Origin: Streptomyces lanatus
Lineage (GTDB): Bacteria > Actinomycetota > Actinomycetes > Streptomycetales > Streptomycetaceae
NCBI RefSeq assembly: GCF_014655715.1
Contig: NZ_BNBM01000022.1
Location: forward strand, 115,531-179,530
Length of the DNA stretch: 64,000 nucleotides
Reading direction: 5' to 3'
The notes beneath the pieces were generated by a model. That model was not told the DNA's origin and ran no database searches. It was given only the letters and a program-made list of their open reading frames with translations. Every line of letters begins with the position of its first letter. Within the stretch, counting starts at the first letter, position 1. Positions 9,060 through 18,619 of this stretch are shown one piece after another. Made by a program: the position numbers and the translations under genes.

Positions 9060-9929
9060 TCAGCGGGCGATCGTTTCCAGCCAGTCCGCGTCGATCTCGC
9101 CCTCGGCCACGATCACCGCGGGACCGGTCATCTCGATCTCACCGTCGGGCCGCTCGGTGATCACGAGTGTGCCGCCGGGCACATCGACGGTGTACGTCGC
9201 GGGGGCACCGGTGAGCGCCGGGTCGGCACCGTCGCGGCGCGCGGCGGCCACGGCGACGGCGCACGCGCCGGTCCCGCACGACCGGGTCTCGCCCGCCCCG
9301 CGCTCGTGCACGCGCAGGGCGACATGACGGGGCCCGCGGTCGACCACGAACTCGACATTGACCCCGTCCGGGTAGACGGAGGCCGGGCTGAACGGTGGCG
9401 GGGAGTACAGATTGCCGGCGTGCGCGAGGTCGTCCACGAAGGCGACCGCGTGCGGGTTGCCCATGTTCACGTTCCGCGCGGGCCAGCTGCGCTCACCGAC
9501 GCTGACCGTGACGTCGCCCTCGGGGAGGCGGGCCCTGCCCATGCCGACGGTGACGTCACCGTCCTTGTCGATGTGGACGGTCTTCACTCCGCCGCGCGTG
9601 GCGACGGCCAGATCACCCTCGGTGACATGCCCGGCGTGCTGGAGGTAGCGCGCGAAGACCCGTACGCCGTTGCCGCACATCTCGGCGATGGAGCCGTCGC
9701 CGTTGCGGTAGTCCATGAACCACTCGGCGTCGGCCGCCATGTCCTGGGCCTCGGGGTGCGCCGCGGACCGTACGACGTGCAGCAGGCCGTCACCGCCGAT
9801 GCCCGCGCGGCGGTCGCACAGGGCGGCGACGGTGGCCGGGGGCAGGTCGATGGCGTTCTCCGGGTCCGGGACGATCACGAAGTCGTTCTCAGTGCCGTGA
9901 CCCTTGAGGAAGGCGATCCGCGTGCTCAT
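9060..9929 (-). CDS. dapF: Diaminopimelate epimerase
   Basis: A 289-residue enzyme converting LL- to meso-diaminopimelate for lysine and peptidoglycan synthesis. The two catalytic cysteines are in EMCGNGVRVFARYL (about residue 85) and RSCGTGACA (about residue 230). The N-terminus FLKGHGTENDF and the GNPHAV motif are also family signatures. Length and start agree with the family. It lies 45 bases from the next upstream gene's end and 296 bases from the RSH start, so it may be transcribed together with the membrane protein and miaA from further upstream. Confidence 0.97.
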   Translation of the reverse strand: MSTRIAFLKGHGTENDFVIVPDPENAIDLPPATVAALCDRRAGIGGDGLLHVVRSAAHPEAQDMAADAEWFMDYRNGDGSIAEMCGNGVRVFARYLQHAGHVTEGDLAVATRGGVKTVHIDKDGDVTVGMGRARLPEGDVTVSVGERSWPARNVNMGNPHAVAFVDDLAHAGNLYSPPPFSPASVYPDGVNVEFVVDRGPRHVALRVHERGAGETRSCGTGACAVAVAAARRDGADPALTGAPATYTVDVPGGTLVITERPDGEIEMTGPAVIVAEGEIDADWLETIAR

Positions 9930-9974
9930 TCCTCGATCGTACGGTGCCGCTACGACAGAGCGGAAAGAGCGCCT

Positions 9975-10508
9975 TCAGCGCAGACGGGCCACTCGCCACA
10001 CGGCCAGGACGACGATCGCGGCGACGACCAGGACGTAAGCGATCACGACCCGCCAGTCCAGGCGGCGCTCGGAGCCCCGCTGCGGCAGCCCGGGCCACGT
10101 GTAACCGACTCGGCGGGCGGCCATCATGCCCCAGCCGGCGGCGCAGGAGCAGATGAGGAGCCCCAGCATGGCGATCACGGCGCCGCTGTCGCCGAAGTCG
10201 AAGGCCAGCGGGAAGGCGAACATCAGGGAGCCGACGGCTGCCAGGCCGACGATGGGCGCGAGCTGCCAGATGCGCAGTCGGCGCTGCGGGCGCAGCTCGA
10301 CCTCGACCTCGGGGCCGGAGTCGTACATCTCCTCCGGCTCGGGACCGTCGTCGGTGACGCCGCCCTCGGTCTCGTCGAGCGCGTCGGGAATCGGACGGTC
10401 GCCTTCCGGCTTCCGCTCACCCGTGTCAGTGGTGACGTGCTCGGTGCCTTGTGCGGTGTCGCGAGGGCCGGCCTCCATCGCCACGCGCCCTCCCAACTCG
10501 GACTCCAC
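9975..10508 (-). CDS. Conserved membrane protein of unknown function
   Basis: About 177 residues: an acidic, disordered N-terminal half (rich in Glu, Asp, Gly, Pro) and three predicted membrane segments, LAPIVGLAAVGSLMFAFPLAF, AVIAMLGLLICSCAAGWGMM and VVIAYVLVVAAIVVLAVW, ending in VARLR. An internal ATG at 10478 is an alternative start. It lies between miaA and dapF in the same direction. I recognise no functional motif. Confidence 0.75.
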   Translation of the reverse strand: MESELGGRVAMEAGPRDTAQGTEHVTTDTGERKPEGDRPIPDALDETEGGVTDDGPEPEEMYDSGPEVEVELRPQRRLRIWQLAPIVGLAAVGSLMFAFPLAFDFGDSGAVIAMLGLLICSCAAGWGMMAARRVGYTWPGLPQRGSERRLDWRVVIAYVLVVAAIVVLAVWRVARLR

Positions 10509-10586
10509 TTGGTCGATCGAAGCTCGATGATGGCATGGCGCCGGAGGCCGGGATGACGGCCGGAGCGTCCCGATGCCATCACGTGA

Positions 10587-11525
10587 TCAGGCTGTAACCG
10601 GTCGTTCGACCAACGCCAGTGCGAGATGCGGAAGTTCTGTGAGATCTGCCGCAGCCCCACTGAGCCAGTGCACCCGCGGGTCCCGTCTGAACCATGAATC
10701 CTGGCGGCGCGCGAAGCGCTTGGTGGCACGGACGGTCTCGGCCCGCGCCTCCTCAAGGGTGCACTCGCCCGCGAGCGCCGCGAGCACCTGCTGGTAGCCG
10801 AGCGCACGCGAGGCCGTACGCCCCTCACGCAACCCCTGCGCCTCCAGCGCGCGCACTTCCTCCACGAGCCCGGCGTCCCACATCCGGTCCACCCGGCGCG
10901 CGATGCGCTCGTCCAGCTCCGGGCGGGCCACGTCGACGCCGATCTGGACCGTGTCATAGACCGAGTCATGGCCGGGGAGGTTGGCGGTGAAGGGCTGGCC
11001 GGTGATCTCGATCACTTCGAGGGCCCGGACGATACGGCGACCGTTGCTCGGCAGGATCGCCCGCCCTGCCTCGGGGTCGGCGGCGGCAAGGCGGGCGTGC
11101 AGCGCGCCGGAGCCTCGCAGGGCGAGCTCCTCCTCCAGGCGGGCCCTGACCTCCGGGTCGGTGCCGGGAAACTCCAGGTTGTCGACGGCTCCGCGGACGT
11201 ACAGTCCCGAGCCGCCGACCAGGATCGGCCAGCGGCCCTCGGCGAGCAGTGCGTCGATCCGCTCGCGTGCGAGTCGCTGGTACTCGGCGACGGACGCCGT
11301 GACCGTCACGTCCCAGATGTCGAGGAGGTGGTGCGGGACTCCCGCGCGCTCCTCGGGCGTCAGCTTGGCGGTGCCGATGTCCATCCCTCGGTAGAGCTGC
11401 ATGGAGTCGGCGTTGACGACCTCACCGCCCAGTTGCCGGGCCAGGAAGACGCCCAGATCGGACTTTCCGGCTGCGGTGGGGCCGACGACGGCGATGACTC
11501 TGGGGGTGGGAGGTGCACTGCTCAC
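10587..11525 (-). CDS. miaA: tRNA dimethylallyltransferase
   Basis: A 312-residue enzyme that transfers a dimethylallyl group to A37 of tRNAs reading UNN codons; MiaB, encoded downstream in this window, then adds the methylthio group. The P-loop VVGPTAAGKSDL is at residue 10, followed by NADSMQLYRGMDIGTAKLT, the GGSGLYVRG motif, and FTANLPGHD...ALGYQQVL. The GTG at 11525 (encoding VSSAPPTP) gives the usual family length; the frame remains open upstream to 12254, but that extension is Arg/Pro-rich non-coding sequence overlapping two genes on the other strand. The ribosome-binding site is weak. Confidence 0.95.
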   Translation of the reverse strand: MSSAPPTPRVIAVVGPTAAGKSDLGVFLARQLGGEVVNADSMQLYRGMDIGTAKLTPEERAGVPHHLLDIWDVTVTASVAEYQRLARERIDALLAEGRWPILVGGSGLYVRGAVDNLEFPGTDPEVRARLEEELALRGSGALHARLAAADPEAGRAILPSNGRRIVRALEVIEITGQPFTANLPGHDSVYDTVQIGVDVARPELDERIARRVDRMWDAGLVEEVRALEAQGLREGRTASRALGYQQVLAALAGECTLEEARAETVRATKRFARRQDSWFRRDPRVHWLSGAAADLTELPHLALALVERPVTA

Positions 11526-11707
11526 CGCCCCAGTCTCGCAAACCTCACGGGGTGGCCTCGAACGAGTTACGTGACGGCACACGCCCGGGGTCGTTGCCTG
11601 TTGCGAGGTTTTCGCCGCCGGTTCGGTGGAGGCGGTGACCCGGGGGCGCAAACGGACGCACCGGACGACGCGGGATTTCGCCCGCACGAGTAACGTATGG
11701 AGTGGAT

Positions 11708-11977
11708 ATGGGCGTTTTCGCACGGATTTTTCGGAGGTCGAAGGCCTCGGAGGAGGCGTCAACCGCCGAGGTCCAGGCCGACACACCAACGGCCGAAGCC
11801 GCGGCGGAGCAGACGGCAGAGGCTGAGGGGTCGGTAGAGGCGCAGGCTGAGGACACGGCCCAGCCGGTCTCGGCGGAGTCCGTCGAGGGCGACGGCGACG
11901 ACGGTGTCGAGATCCCCAAGCAGCAGTCCGCCGACGAGGCGGCCGACAGCGAGGCCGGTGAGGGCGCCCGCACATAA
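11708..11977 (+). CDS. Small acidic conserved protein
   Basis: An 89-residue protein: a short basic N-terminus MGVFARIFRRSKA, then a long Ala/Glu/Gln-rich acidic stretch and a conserved-looking end DGVEIPKQQSADEAADSEAGEGART. GGAG lies just before the ATG at 11708; a GTG two codons upstream is less likely. Similar short proteins occur beside miaA in Streptomyces genomes, by memory. It is probably largely disordered. Function unknown. It precedes the antitoxin-like gene by 24 bases and is likely cotranscribed with it. Confidence 0.7.
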   Translation: MGVFARIFRRSKASEEASTAEVQADTPTAEAAAEQTAEAEGSVEAQAEDTAQPVSAESVEGDGDDGVEIPKQQSADEAADSEAGEGART

Positions 11978-12001
11978 CTGCCCCGCGCGGGAAGGTGAAC
12001 G

Positions 12002-12271
12002 ATGGGTCTTCTGGACAATTTGAAAGCCAAACTCGCCCCGGCCAAGGACAAGGTCTCTGACTTCGCCCAGCGGCACGAGGGAAAGGTCCATCACGGCATC
12101 GAAAAGGCCGCCAAGGCCGTCGACGAGAAGACCAAGGGCAAGTACAAGGAAAAGATCCACACGGGTACGGGCAAGGCCAAGGGCGCCATGGACCGACTCG
12201 CGCACAAGGGCGACGACACGGCGACCGGCGGCAGCACACCGCCGTCGGACTCACCCCCGCCGACCACCTGA
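12002..12271 (+). CDS. MT0933/Rv0909-type antitoxin-like protein
   Basis: An 89-residue lysine-rich helical protein: MGLLDNLKAKLAPAKDKVSDFA, HEGKVHHGIEKAAKAVDEKTKGKY, ending in a Ser/Pro/Thr tail. This matches the short MT0933 antitoxin family of actinobacteria. In mycobacteria such proteins are paired with a toxin; none is visible here, since the upstream neighbour is a small acidic protein and the downstream gene is convergent. An antitoxin role is therefore only a family inference. It ends at a strong hairpin terminator. Confidence 0.75.
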   Translation: MGLLDNLKAKLAPAKDKVSDFAQRHEGKVHHGIEKAAKAVDEKTKGKYKEKIHTGTGKAKGAMDRLAHKGDDTATGGSTPPSDSPPPTT

Positions 12272-12284
12272 AACGGCACTTCGA

Positions 12285-12323
12285 CGGACGGCCGCGGAGC
12301 TTGACGGGCTCCCCGGCCGTCCG
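12285..12323. terminator. Bidirectional hairpin between convergent genes
   Basis: A 10-bp outer stem (12285-12294 with 12314-12323) and a 5-bp inner stem (12296-12300 with 12308-12312) enclose a 7-base loop. It lies between the antitoxin-like gene and the convergent LigB-like gene. Confidence 0.8.
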
Positions 12324-12353
12324 CCGTTTCCGCCCCGTCGCCTGCTTCTGGGC

Positions 12354-13082
12354 CTATGACCAGGTCGCGACCATGTACCCCACGCCGTACGGAGCGTCCT
12401 CGTACAGCAGGGCGCCCGACAGGCCCGCCTCCTCGGCGGCGCCCGCGAGGACCTGCCAGGGAGCCCGGCCCGACACCTTGAGTTCATGCGCGAGCTCGGT
12501 GTCCAGCGTCCGCAGTGCGGCCAGGTCCGCCTTGCCCAGGGCATGCGCGACGGACGCGTCGAAGGGTGCCGCTCGCTCGTCGAGATAGCCGGGTGCCTTG
12601 AGCGTGCGGCAGGCGCTGGCGTCGCCCATCACCAGCAGCGCCACCCGCTCGGCCCGGACGGCGATGTCCCTCCCGATGTTGATACACCGCTCGGGCGTCA
12701 GAGGTTCCCCCACTCCGAGTCCCTCGATCGGGGCGTCCGACCATCCGGTCCGCTCCAGCAGCCAGGCGGCCACGGCGAGTGAGGCCGGAAGCCCGCGTTC
12801 CGACGGTTCCGGTGCGTCGGCGTCGTCCTTGGGCCGTCCCAGCCGTACGTCGATGTCCACGCCGAAGCCGCGGAAGGAGCCCCGCGTCCCCTGCGCGTAC
12901 GTCCCGTGCTCGTGCTCCACGCCGGGCCCGACGACCACGAGCAGATCGGGGCGGGCCGCCGCGAGCAGGCCGAGCGCGTCGGTGCAGGCGGCCCGCGCGG
13001 GGTCCAGTTCGGGCGCGGCGCCCGCGGCGACGTCGGGCACGAGCAGGGGCGGGCAGGGGCAGACTGCGGCGGCGACGAGCAT
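12354..13082 (-). CDS. Class III extradiol dioxygenase subunit B-like protein
   Basis: A 242-residue protein with the LigB-like fold signature: an N-terminal MLVAAAVCPCPPLLVPDVA and a central LLVVVGPGVEHEHGTYAQG that holds the family's His/Glu-rich loop, then LLERTGW and LLVMGDASA. Family members include ring-cleaving dioxygenases and many uncharacterised relatives. The N-terminal His that normally ligates iron in true dioxygenases is not evident (Cys-Pro-Cys-Pro is there instead), so catalysis is uncertain. It sits beside miaB in the same direction, 62 bases after it. Function unknown. Confidence 0.75.
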   Translation of the reverse strand: MLVAAAVCPCPPLLVPDVAAGAAPELDPARAACTDALGLLAAARPDLLVVVGPGVEHEHGTYAQGTRGSFRGFGVDIDVRLGRPKDDADAPEPSERGLPASLAVAAWLLERTGWSDAPIEGLGVGEPLTPERCINIGRDIAVRAERVALLVMGDASACRTLKAPGYLDERAAPFDASVAHALGKADLAALRTLDTELAHELKVSGRAPWQVLAGAAEEAGLSGALLYEDAPYGVGYMVATWS

Positions 13083-13144
13083 GATCGGCAGGGTAACGCC
13101 GTACCACTGTCCAGTGTCAGTCCTGGATCAGCACGTCGGTGAGG

Positions 13145-14674
13145 TCAGTCGCAGCCGCAGCCGCTCCCCGTGGCCACCGGCAGCGGTGCCGGAGCGCCGA
13201 TCTTCGGCAGTCCCAGCATCACGCCGGCGGGCTTCGCGGCCTCGGCGGCGTTCCGCTTCTCCCAGGCGTCGCCCGCGCGGGTGCGGCGGAGGTCGAGGAC
13301 GGCGCCCTCGGCGAGGAGGTGGTGCGGGGCGGCGTAGGTGATCTCGACGGTCACCACATCGCCGGGGCGGACCTCCTGGTCCGGCTTGGTGAAGTGGACG
13401 AGGCGGTTGTCGGGGGCGCGGCCGGACAGACGGTGGGTGGCGTCGTCCTTGCGGCCCTCGCCCTCGGCGACCATCAGCTCCAGGGTGCGACCGACCTGCT
13501 TCTTGTTCTCCTCCCAGGAGATCTCCTCCTGGAGGGCGACGAGGCGCTCGTAGCGCGCCTGGACGACCTTCTTGGGGATCTGGTCCTCCATGGTGGCGGC
13601 CGGGGTGCCGGGACGCTTGGAGTACTGGAAGGTGTAGGCCTGCGCGAACCGCGCCTCGCGCACCACGTGCATCGTCTGCTCGAAGTCCTCCTCGGTCTCG
13701 CCGGGGAAGCCCACGATGATGTCGGTGGTGATCGCGGCGTGCGGGATGGCGGCGCGGACCTTCTCGATGATCCCCAGGTAGCGCTCCTGGCGGTAGGAGC
13801 GGCGCATCGCCTTGAGGACCGTGTCCGAGCCGGACTGGAGCGGCATGTGCAGCTGCGGCATGACGTTCGGCGTCTCGGCCATCGCCGCGATCACGTCGTC
13901 GGTGAAGTCGCGCGGGTGCGGGGAGGTGAAACGGACGCGCTCCAGGCCGTCGATCGCGCCACACGCGCGTAGCAGCTTGCTGAACGCCTCGCGGTCGCCG
14001 ATGTCGGAGCCGTACGCGTTGACGTTCTGGCCGAGCAGGGTGATCTCGGAGACGCCCTCGCCGACCAGTGCCTCGATCTCGGCGAGGATGTCGCCGGTGC
14101 GGCGGTCCTTCTCCTTGCCGCGCAGGGCCGGGACGATGCAGAAGGTGCAGGTGTTGTTGCAGCCGACGGAGATCGACACCCAGGCCGCGTAGGCGCTCTC
14201 GCGCCGGGTGGGCAGCGTCGAGGGGAACGCCTCAAGAGACTCGGCGATCTCGACCTGCGCCTCCTCCTGCACCCGGGCGCGCTCCAGCAGGACCGGCAGC
14301 TTGCCGATGTTGTGCGTGCCGAAGACGACGTCGACCCAGGGGGCCCGCTTCACGATGGTGTCGCGGTCCTTCTGCGCCAGGCAGCCGCCGACCGCGATCT
14401 GCATGCCGGGACGTCCGGCCTTCTTCGGGGCGAGGTGGCCGAGGTTGCCGTACAGCTTGTTGTCGGCGTTCTCGCGGACCGCGCAGGTGTTGAAGACGAC
14501 GACGTCCGCGTCACCGTTCGCGTCCTCGGGCGCGCGAACGTAACCGGCGTCTTCGAGCAGCCCGGACAATCGCTCGGAATCGTGGACGTTCATCTGACAC
14601 CCGTAGGTGCGAATTTCATAGGTTCTGGATGATCCACTGTCCACTGCCGGGCCCTGCTCACTGCTGATGGTCAT
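13145..14674 (-). CDS. miaB: tRNA-2-methylthio-N6-dimethylallyladenosine synthase
   Basis: A 509-residue radical-SAM methylthiotransferase acting on the product of MiaA in tRNA. The N-terminal UPF0004 domain has its three cluster cysteines in TYGCQMN, FNTCAVRENA and VGGCLAQ; the radical-SAM cluster is GCNNTCTFCIVP; a TRAM domain follows after residue 400. The C-terminus ends with GSGCGCD, a small Cys cluster outside the known domains. The ATG at 14674 gives MTISSEQ and is followed upstream within a few bases by the remnant of a histidine kinase, so the promoter must lie in that remnant or just beyond. Confidence 0.96.
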   Translation of the reverse strand: MTISSEQGPAVDSGSSRTYEIRTYGCQMNVHDSERLSGLLEDAGYVRAPEDANGDADVVVFNTCAVRENADNKLYGNLGHLAPKKAGRPGMQIAVGGCLAQKDRDTIVKRAPWVDVVFGTHNIGKLPVLLERARVQEEAQVEIAESLEAFPSTLPTRRESAYAAWVSISVGCNNTCTFCIVPALRGKEKDRRTGDILAEIEALVGEGVSEITLLGQNVNAYGSDIGDREAFSKLLRACGAIDGLERVRFTSPHPRDFTDDVIAAMAETPNVMPQLHMPLQSGSDTVLKAMRRSYRQERYLGIIEKVRAAIPHAAITTDIIVGFPGETEEDFEQTMHVVREARFAQAYTFQYSKRPGTPAATMEDQIPKKVVQARYERLVALQEEISWEENKKQVGRTLELMVAEGEGRKDDATHRLSGRAPDNRLVHFTKPDQEVRPGDVVTVEITYAAPHHLLAEGAVLDLRRTRAGDAWEKRNAAEAAKPAGVMLGLPKIGAPAPLPVATGSGCGCD

Positions 14675-14677
14675 GCA

Positions 14678-14896
14678 TCAAGGGTAGGCATTCCCCGGAG
14701 CGGCCCTGCCGCCATGTCCCACGGGGCCCGCTCCCGGGACCGCGACGGTGATGTCGAGGCCGCCCTCCGGCCCCTTCTCGGTGGTGATCCTGGCCCGGTG
14801 GGCGTCGGCGATCGCCGCGACTATCGACAGTCCGAGACCGTGGCCATCGTTGCGCGCTGAGCGGTGGCCCAGTCGCTGGAAGGGCTGGTACAGCGA
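14678..14896 (-). pseudogene. 3' remnant of a sensor histidine kinase
   Basis: The last 72 codons of a histidine kinase remain: PFQRLGHRSARNDGHGLGLS (the G2 ATP-lid part of the catalytic domain), then IVAAIADAHRARITTEKGPE and GGLDITVAVPGA. The frame ends at a stop at 14678, three bases before miaB. Upstream of about 14896 the frame no longer resembles a kinase; instead the opposite strand becomes a permease. The N-terminal sensor, H-box and N-box are gone. A kinase/regulator pair stands near this position in S. coelicolor (memory, SCO5784-SCO5785), so this is probably the leftover of that system. Confidence 0.82.
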
Positions 14897-15916
14897 CCGG
14901 CGGCTGAGCGCGCTGGGCACCAATCTGCTGTCCGTCCGCCCGGGCCGTCGCTCAGCGGTGACGCGTCCCAGCTGCCGAGCGAGTCGGTTCGGACGGTGGG
15001 CAACATCCCGGACGTGGAGTCGGTGACGGCGCTCGGCAAGGTCGACGCCAAGGTCTACCGCAACGACTACATGCCCGAGGCGCAGACCAGCGGTATCGCC
15101 GTCTACGCGGCGAGGACCGACGTGCCCGCGACGACCGGCGCGAAACTGGCCGACGGCCGCTGGCTGAACGCCGCCAACGAACGCTACCCGTCCGTCGTGC
15201 TCGGCCCGCGCCGCCGAACAGCGCGGGGTGCACCGCGCCGGAAGCGACGTCCAGGTGTGGCTCGGCGACCGCTGGTTCACGGTGATCGGACTGCACGCGC
15301 CGAACGAGCCGACGCCGGCGCTGGACACCCAGGCGCTGGTCGGCCGGCCCTACGCGCAGGAGAACCTCGGCTTCGACGGCTACCCGACGGTGATCCATGT
15401 ACGGGCCGTGGAGGAGCGCGTCCCCGAGGTCCAGGGCATCCTCGGGGCCACCGCCAACCCCGCGAAACCCGACGAGGTGGCGGTCTCCCGGCCCTCCGAC
15501 GCGCTCGCCGCGAAGGAGGCCACGGACGCCACCCTGAGCGTGCTGCTCCTCGGACTGGGCGCGGTGGCGCTGCTCGTCGGTGGTGTCGGGGTGGCCAACA
15601 CGATGGTCATCTCCGTGCGGGAGCGCCGGTCCGAGATCGGTCTGCGCCGGTCGCTGGGGCCACGCGGGGCCAGATCCGTGGTCAGTTCCTCTGCGAGTCG
15701 CAGTTGCTGTCCGCGCTCGGCGGCGTCGGCGGGGTGCTGCTGGGGATCGCGGTGACCATCGGCTACGCCTCGTACCAGGGCTCGCCGTCGGTCGTCCCGG
15801 TCTGGGCCAGGACCGGAGGCGTCGGCTCGACCCTGGTCATCGGCGCGCTGGCGGGCTTCTGGCCGGCGGTGCGCGCGGCCCGGCTGCCTCCGACCCAGGC
15901 GCTGTCGACCACGTGA
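14897..15916 (+). pseudogene. Frameshifted MacB/FtsX-type ABC transporter permease, 5'-truncated
   Basis: The reading switches frame three times while remaining recognisable: LSALGTNLLSVRPG (about 14901-14940), then SLSGDASQLPSESVRTVGN through NERYPSVVLG (to about 15205), then AGSDVQVWLGDRWFTVIG through GVANTMVISVRERRSEIGLR (to about 15657), then ATRGQIRGQFLCESQLLSAL to the stop at 15916. These parts correspond to the periplasmic MacB-like domain and the C-terminal FtsX transmembrane domain of a macrolide-export-type permease. The first membrane segment and the partner ATPase are absent. It abuts the kinase remnant on the other strand without a gap. Confidence 0.85.
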
Positions 15917-16021
15917 TCGACGTGATCGACACTGTCGTACGACGGAATGTTTACAGTGCCGACATCGCCCGCTTAACGTGAGCGCCGTTCACCACGGCAG
16001 GTGGCCGAGAGGAAGCGGCGG

Positions 16022-17290
<1,269 letters not shown>

Positions 17291-17300
17291 CGGCCACGCC

Positions 17301-17771
17301 CTATCGCGGGGCCTCGCTCTCCTGCATACGCCGGGTGACCTCGCCCAGCCCATCGGCGACGGTCGCGAGCTGCCCCGGGGTGAGGACGTCGATGAGCAGC
17401 TCGCGGACAAGGGCGACATGGCCGGGCGCCGCCCGCTCCAGCATGCTCCGGCCCGCGTCGGTGAGCCCGGCGTAGACCGCGCGCACATCGCTCGCGCAGG
17501 AGCGCCGGGCCACCAGGCCGGCCTTCTCCAGCTGGGTGATCTGGTACGTCAGTCCGCTCTTGGAGTTGAGCAGGGCGCCAGCGAGCTCGCTCATGCGCAG
17601 CTCGCGGTCCTTGGCGGCGTCGAGGCGCACGAGGATCTCGTACTGGAGGTGCGTGATCCCCACGTCCTCCTTGAGCTGCTGGTCCAGGCGACGGTTCATG
17701 AGCGCTCCGGCGGCCACGAAGGCGTACCAGGCACGCAGCTCGTCCTCGTTCAGCCACTGCGGTTCGGCCAT
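17301..17771 (-). CDS. MarR-family transcriptional regulator
   Basis: A 156-residue regulator with the MarR winged helix: ITHLQYEILVRLDAA, MSELAGALLNSKSGLTYQITQLEKAGLV, then the wing with a Cys-containing RRSCASDVRAVYAGLTDAG. The Cys in the wing is the only one in the protein. It is divergent from ribA; the first of three related palindromes lies 21-34 bases before its start codon, so autoregulation is expected. Its inducer is unknown, but the neighbours (two oxidoreductases and a flavin-biosynthesis enzyme) suggest an electrophile, quinone or redox signal. Confidence 0.9.
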   Translation of the reverse strand: MAEPQWLNEDELRAWYAFVAAGALMNRRLDQQLKEDVGITHLQYEILVRLDAAKDRELRMSELAGALLNSKSGLTYQITQLEKAGLVARRSCASDVRAVYAGLTDAGRSMLERAAPGHVALVRELLIDVLTPGQLATVADGLGEVTRRMQESEAPR

Positions 17772-17791
17772 GTCTCCACGTTAGCGCGATG

Positions 17792-17805
17792 GTTCAAATT
17801 CGAAC
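17792..17805. promoter_or_regulatory. Candidate MarR operator 1 (marR side)
   Basis: GTTCAAATTCGAAC, an imperfect 14-base palindrome just upstream of the marR start codon at 17771. It shares the TTCAAA...GAA pattern with two further sites in the same intergenic region. Confidence 0.7.
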
Positions 17806-17856
17806 GCGGGCTGCACACGACCTCTCGATGTGACCGGCGCAACACCTGATCGGGAT

Positions 17857-17872
17857 GTTCAAAATTTGAAAC
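17857..17872. promoter_or_regulatory. Candidate MarR operator 2 (overlaps putative ribA -35)
   Basis: GTTCAAAATTTGAAAC contains a perfect dyad TTCAAA-A-TTTGAA centred at 17864. A TATCGT that could be the ribA -10 starts 16 bases after the TTCAAA at 17858-17863, so binding here would hide the -35 region. Confidence 0.75.
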
Positions 17873-17895
17873 TTCGCGCTATCGTCGAGCCATCG

Positions 17896-17913
17896 AGGTT
17901 CAAATTTGAACCT
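17896..17913. promoter_or_regulatory. Candidate MarR operator 3 (ribA side)
   Basis: AGGTTCAAATTTGAACCT is a perfect 18-base palindrome ending 23 bases before the ribA ATG and lying at or just after the expected transcription start. It is the best of the three sites; the centre-to-centre distance from site 2 is about 40 bases, close to four helical turns. Confidence 0.8.
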
Positions 17914-17936
17914 GCCGGTCTCGAAGGAGCCCACTC

Positions 17937-18596
17937 ATGGACGCTGCCCCCTCCACAGGTCCCGCACCCGCCTCCGGCGCCTCGGTGCGCACCCGCGTGA
18001 CCATCCCGCTCCGCTTCGCCGACGGTTACGAGGTCACCACCGACGTGGTCACCTTCCACGGTCTGGCCGACGGCAAGGAGCATGTGGCGCTGGTCCTCGG
18101 CGACCCCGCGGCGGCGCCCGCGCCGCTGGTGCGACTGCACTCCGAGTGCCTGACCGGCGATGTCTTCGGCTCGGCCCGCTGCGACTGCGGTCCCCAGCTG
18201 CGCGAGGCAGTGGAGCGCATCGCGGCCACCGGCGGCGTCCTGCTGTACCTCCGCCAGGAGGGCCGCGGCATCGGCCTCTACAACAAGCTCGACGCGTACG
18301 CCCTCCAGGACGCGGGCCTCGACACCTACGAGGCCAACACCGCGCTGGGCCTGCCCGAGGACGGCCGTGACTACACCGCCGCCGCCCAGATGCTCACCGC
18401 GCTCGGCATCGGCGAACTGGACCTGCTGACCAACAACCCGGACAAGGCGGGGCAGTTGCGCGACCTGGGCATGGCGGTGCGCTTCGTCCGGCCGACCGGG
18501 GTCTTCGCCACCGAGAGCAACGTCCGCTATCTGCACGCCAAGGCCGAGCACACGCACCACACCATCGCGCTGCCCCTGCCGGCTCTGGCCGGCTGA
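17937..18596 (+). CDS. ribA: GTP cyclohydrolase II, stand-alone
   Basis: A 219-residue enzyme that converts GTP to 2,5-diamino-6-ribosylamino-4-pyrimidinone phosphate, the first step of riboflavin synthesis. The zinc site is SECLTGDVFGSARCDCG (Cys-x10-Cys-x-Cys), followed by YLRQEGRGIGLYNKLDAYALQD and LLTNNPDKAGQL. The Tyr before LRQEGRG is kept; some Streptomyces paralogues that stop at a formamidopyrimidine have Met there, so this copy looks like a canonical GCH II. There is no fused DHBP synthase domain. AAGGAG precedes the ATG. As a copy outside a riboflavin operon and under apparent MarR control, it may raise flavin supply on demand. Confidence 0.92.
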   Translation: MDAAPSTGPAPASGASVRTRVTIPLRFADGYEVTTDVVTFHGLADGKEHVALVLGDPAAAPAPLVRLHSECLTGDVFGSARCDCGPQLREAVERIAATGGVLLYLRQEGRGIGLYNKLDAYALQDAGLDTYEANTALGLPEDGRDYTAAAQMLTALGIGELDLLTNNPDKAGQLRDLGMAVRFVRPTGVFATESNVRYLHAKAEHTHHTIALPLPALAG

Positions 18597-18619
18597 CCCC
18601 CACGCCCCCGGAGTACGCC

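Noticed and set aside
11526..12254. N-terminal extension of miaA by more than 240 codons
   Set aside because: The extension is Arg/Pro-rich, overlaps two genes on the other strand, and the GTG at 11525 gives the normal 312-residue enzyme.
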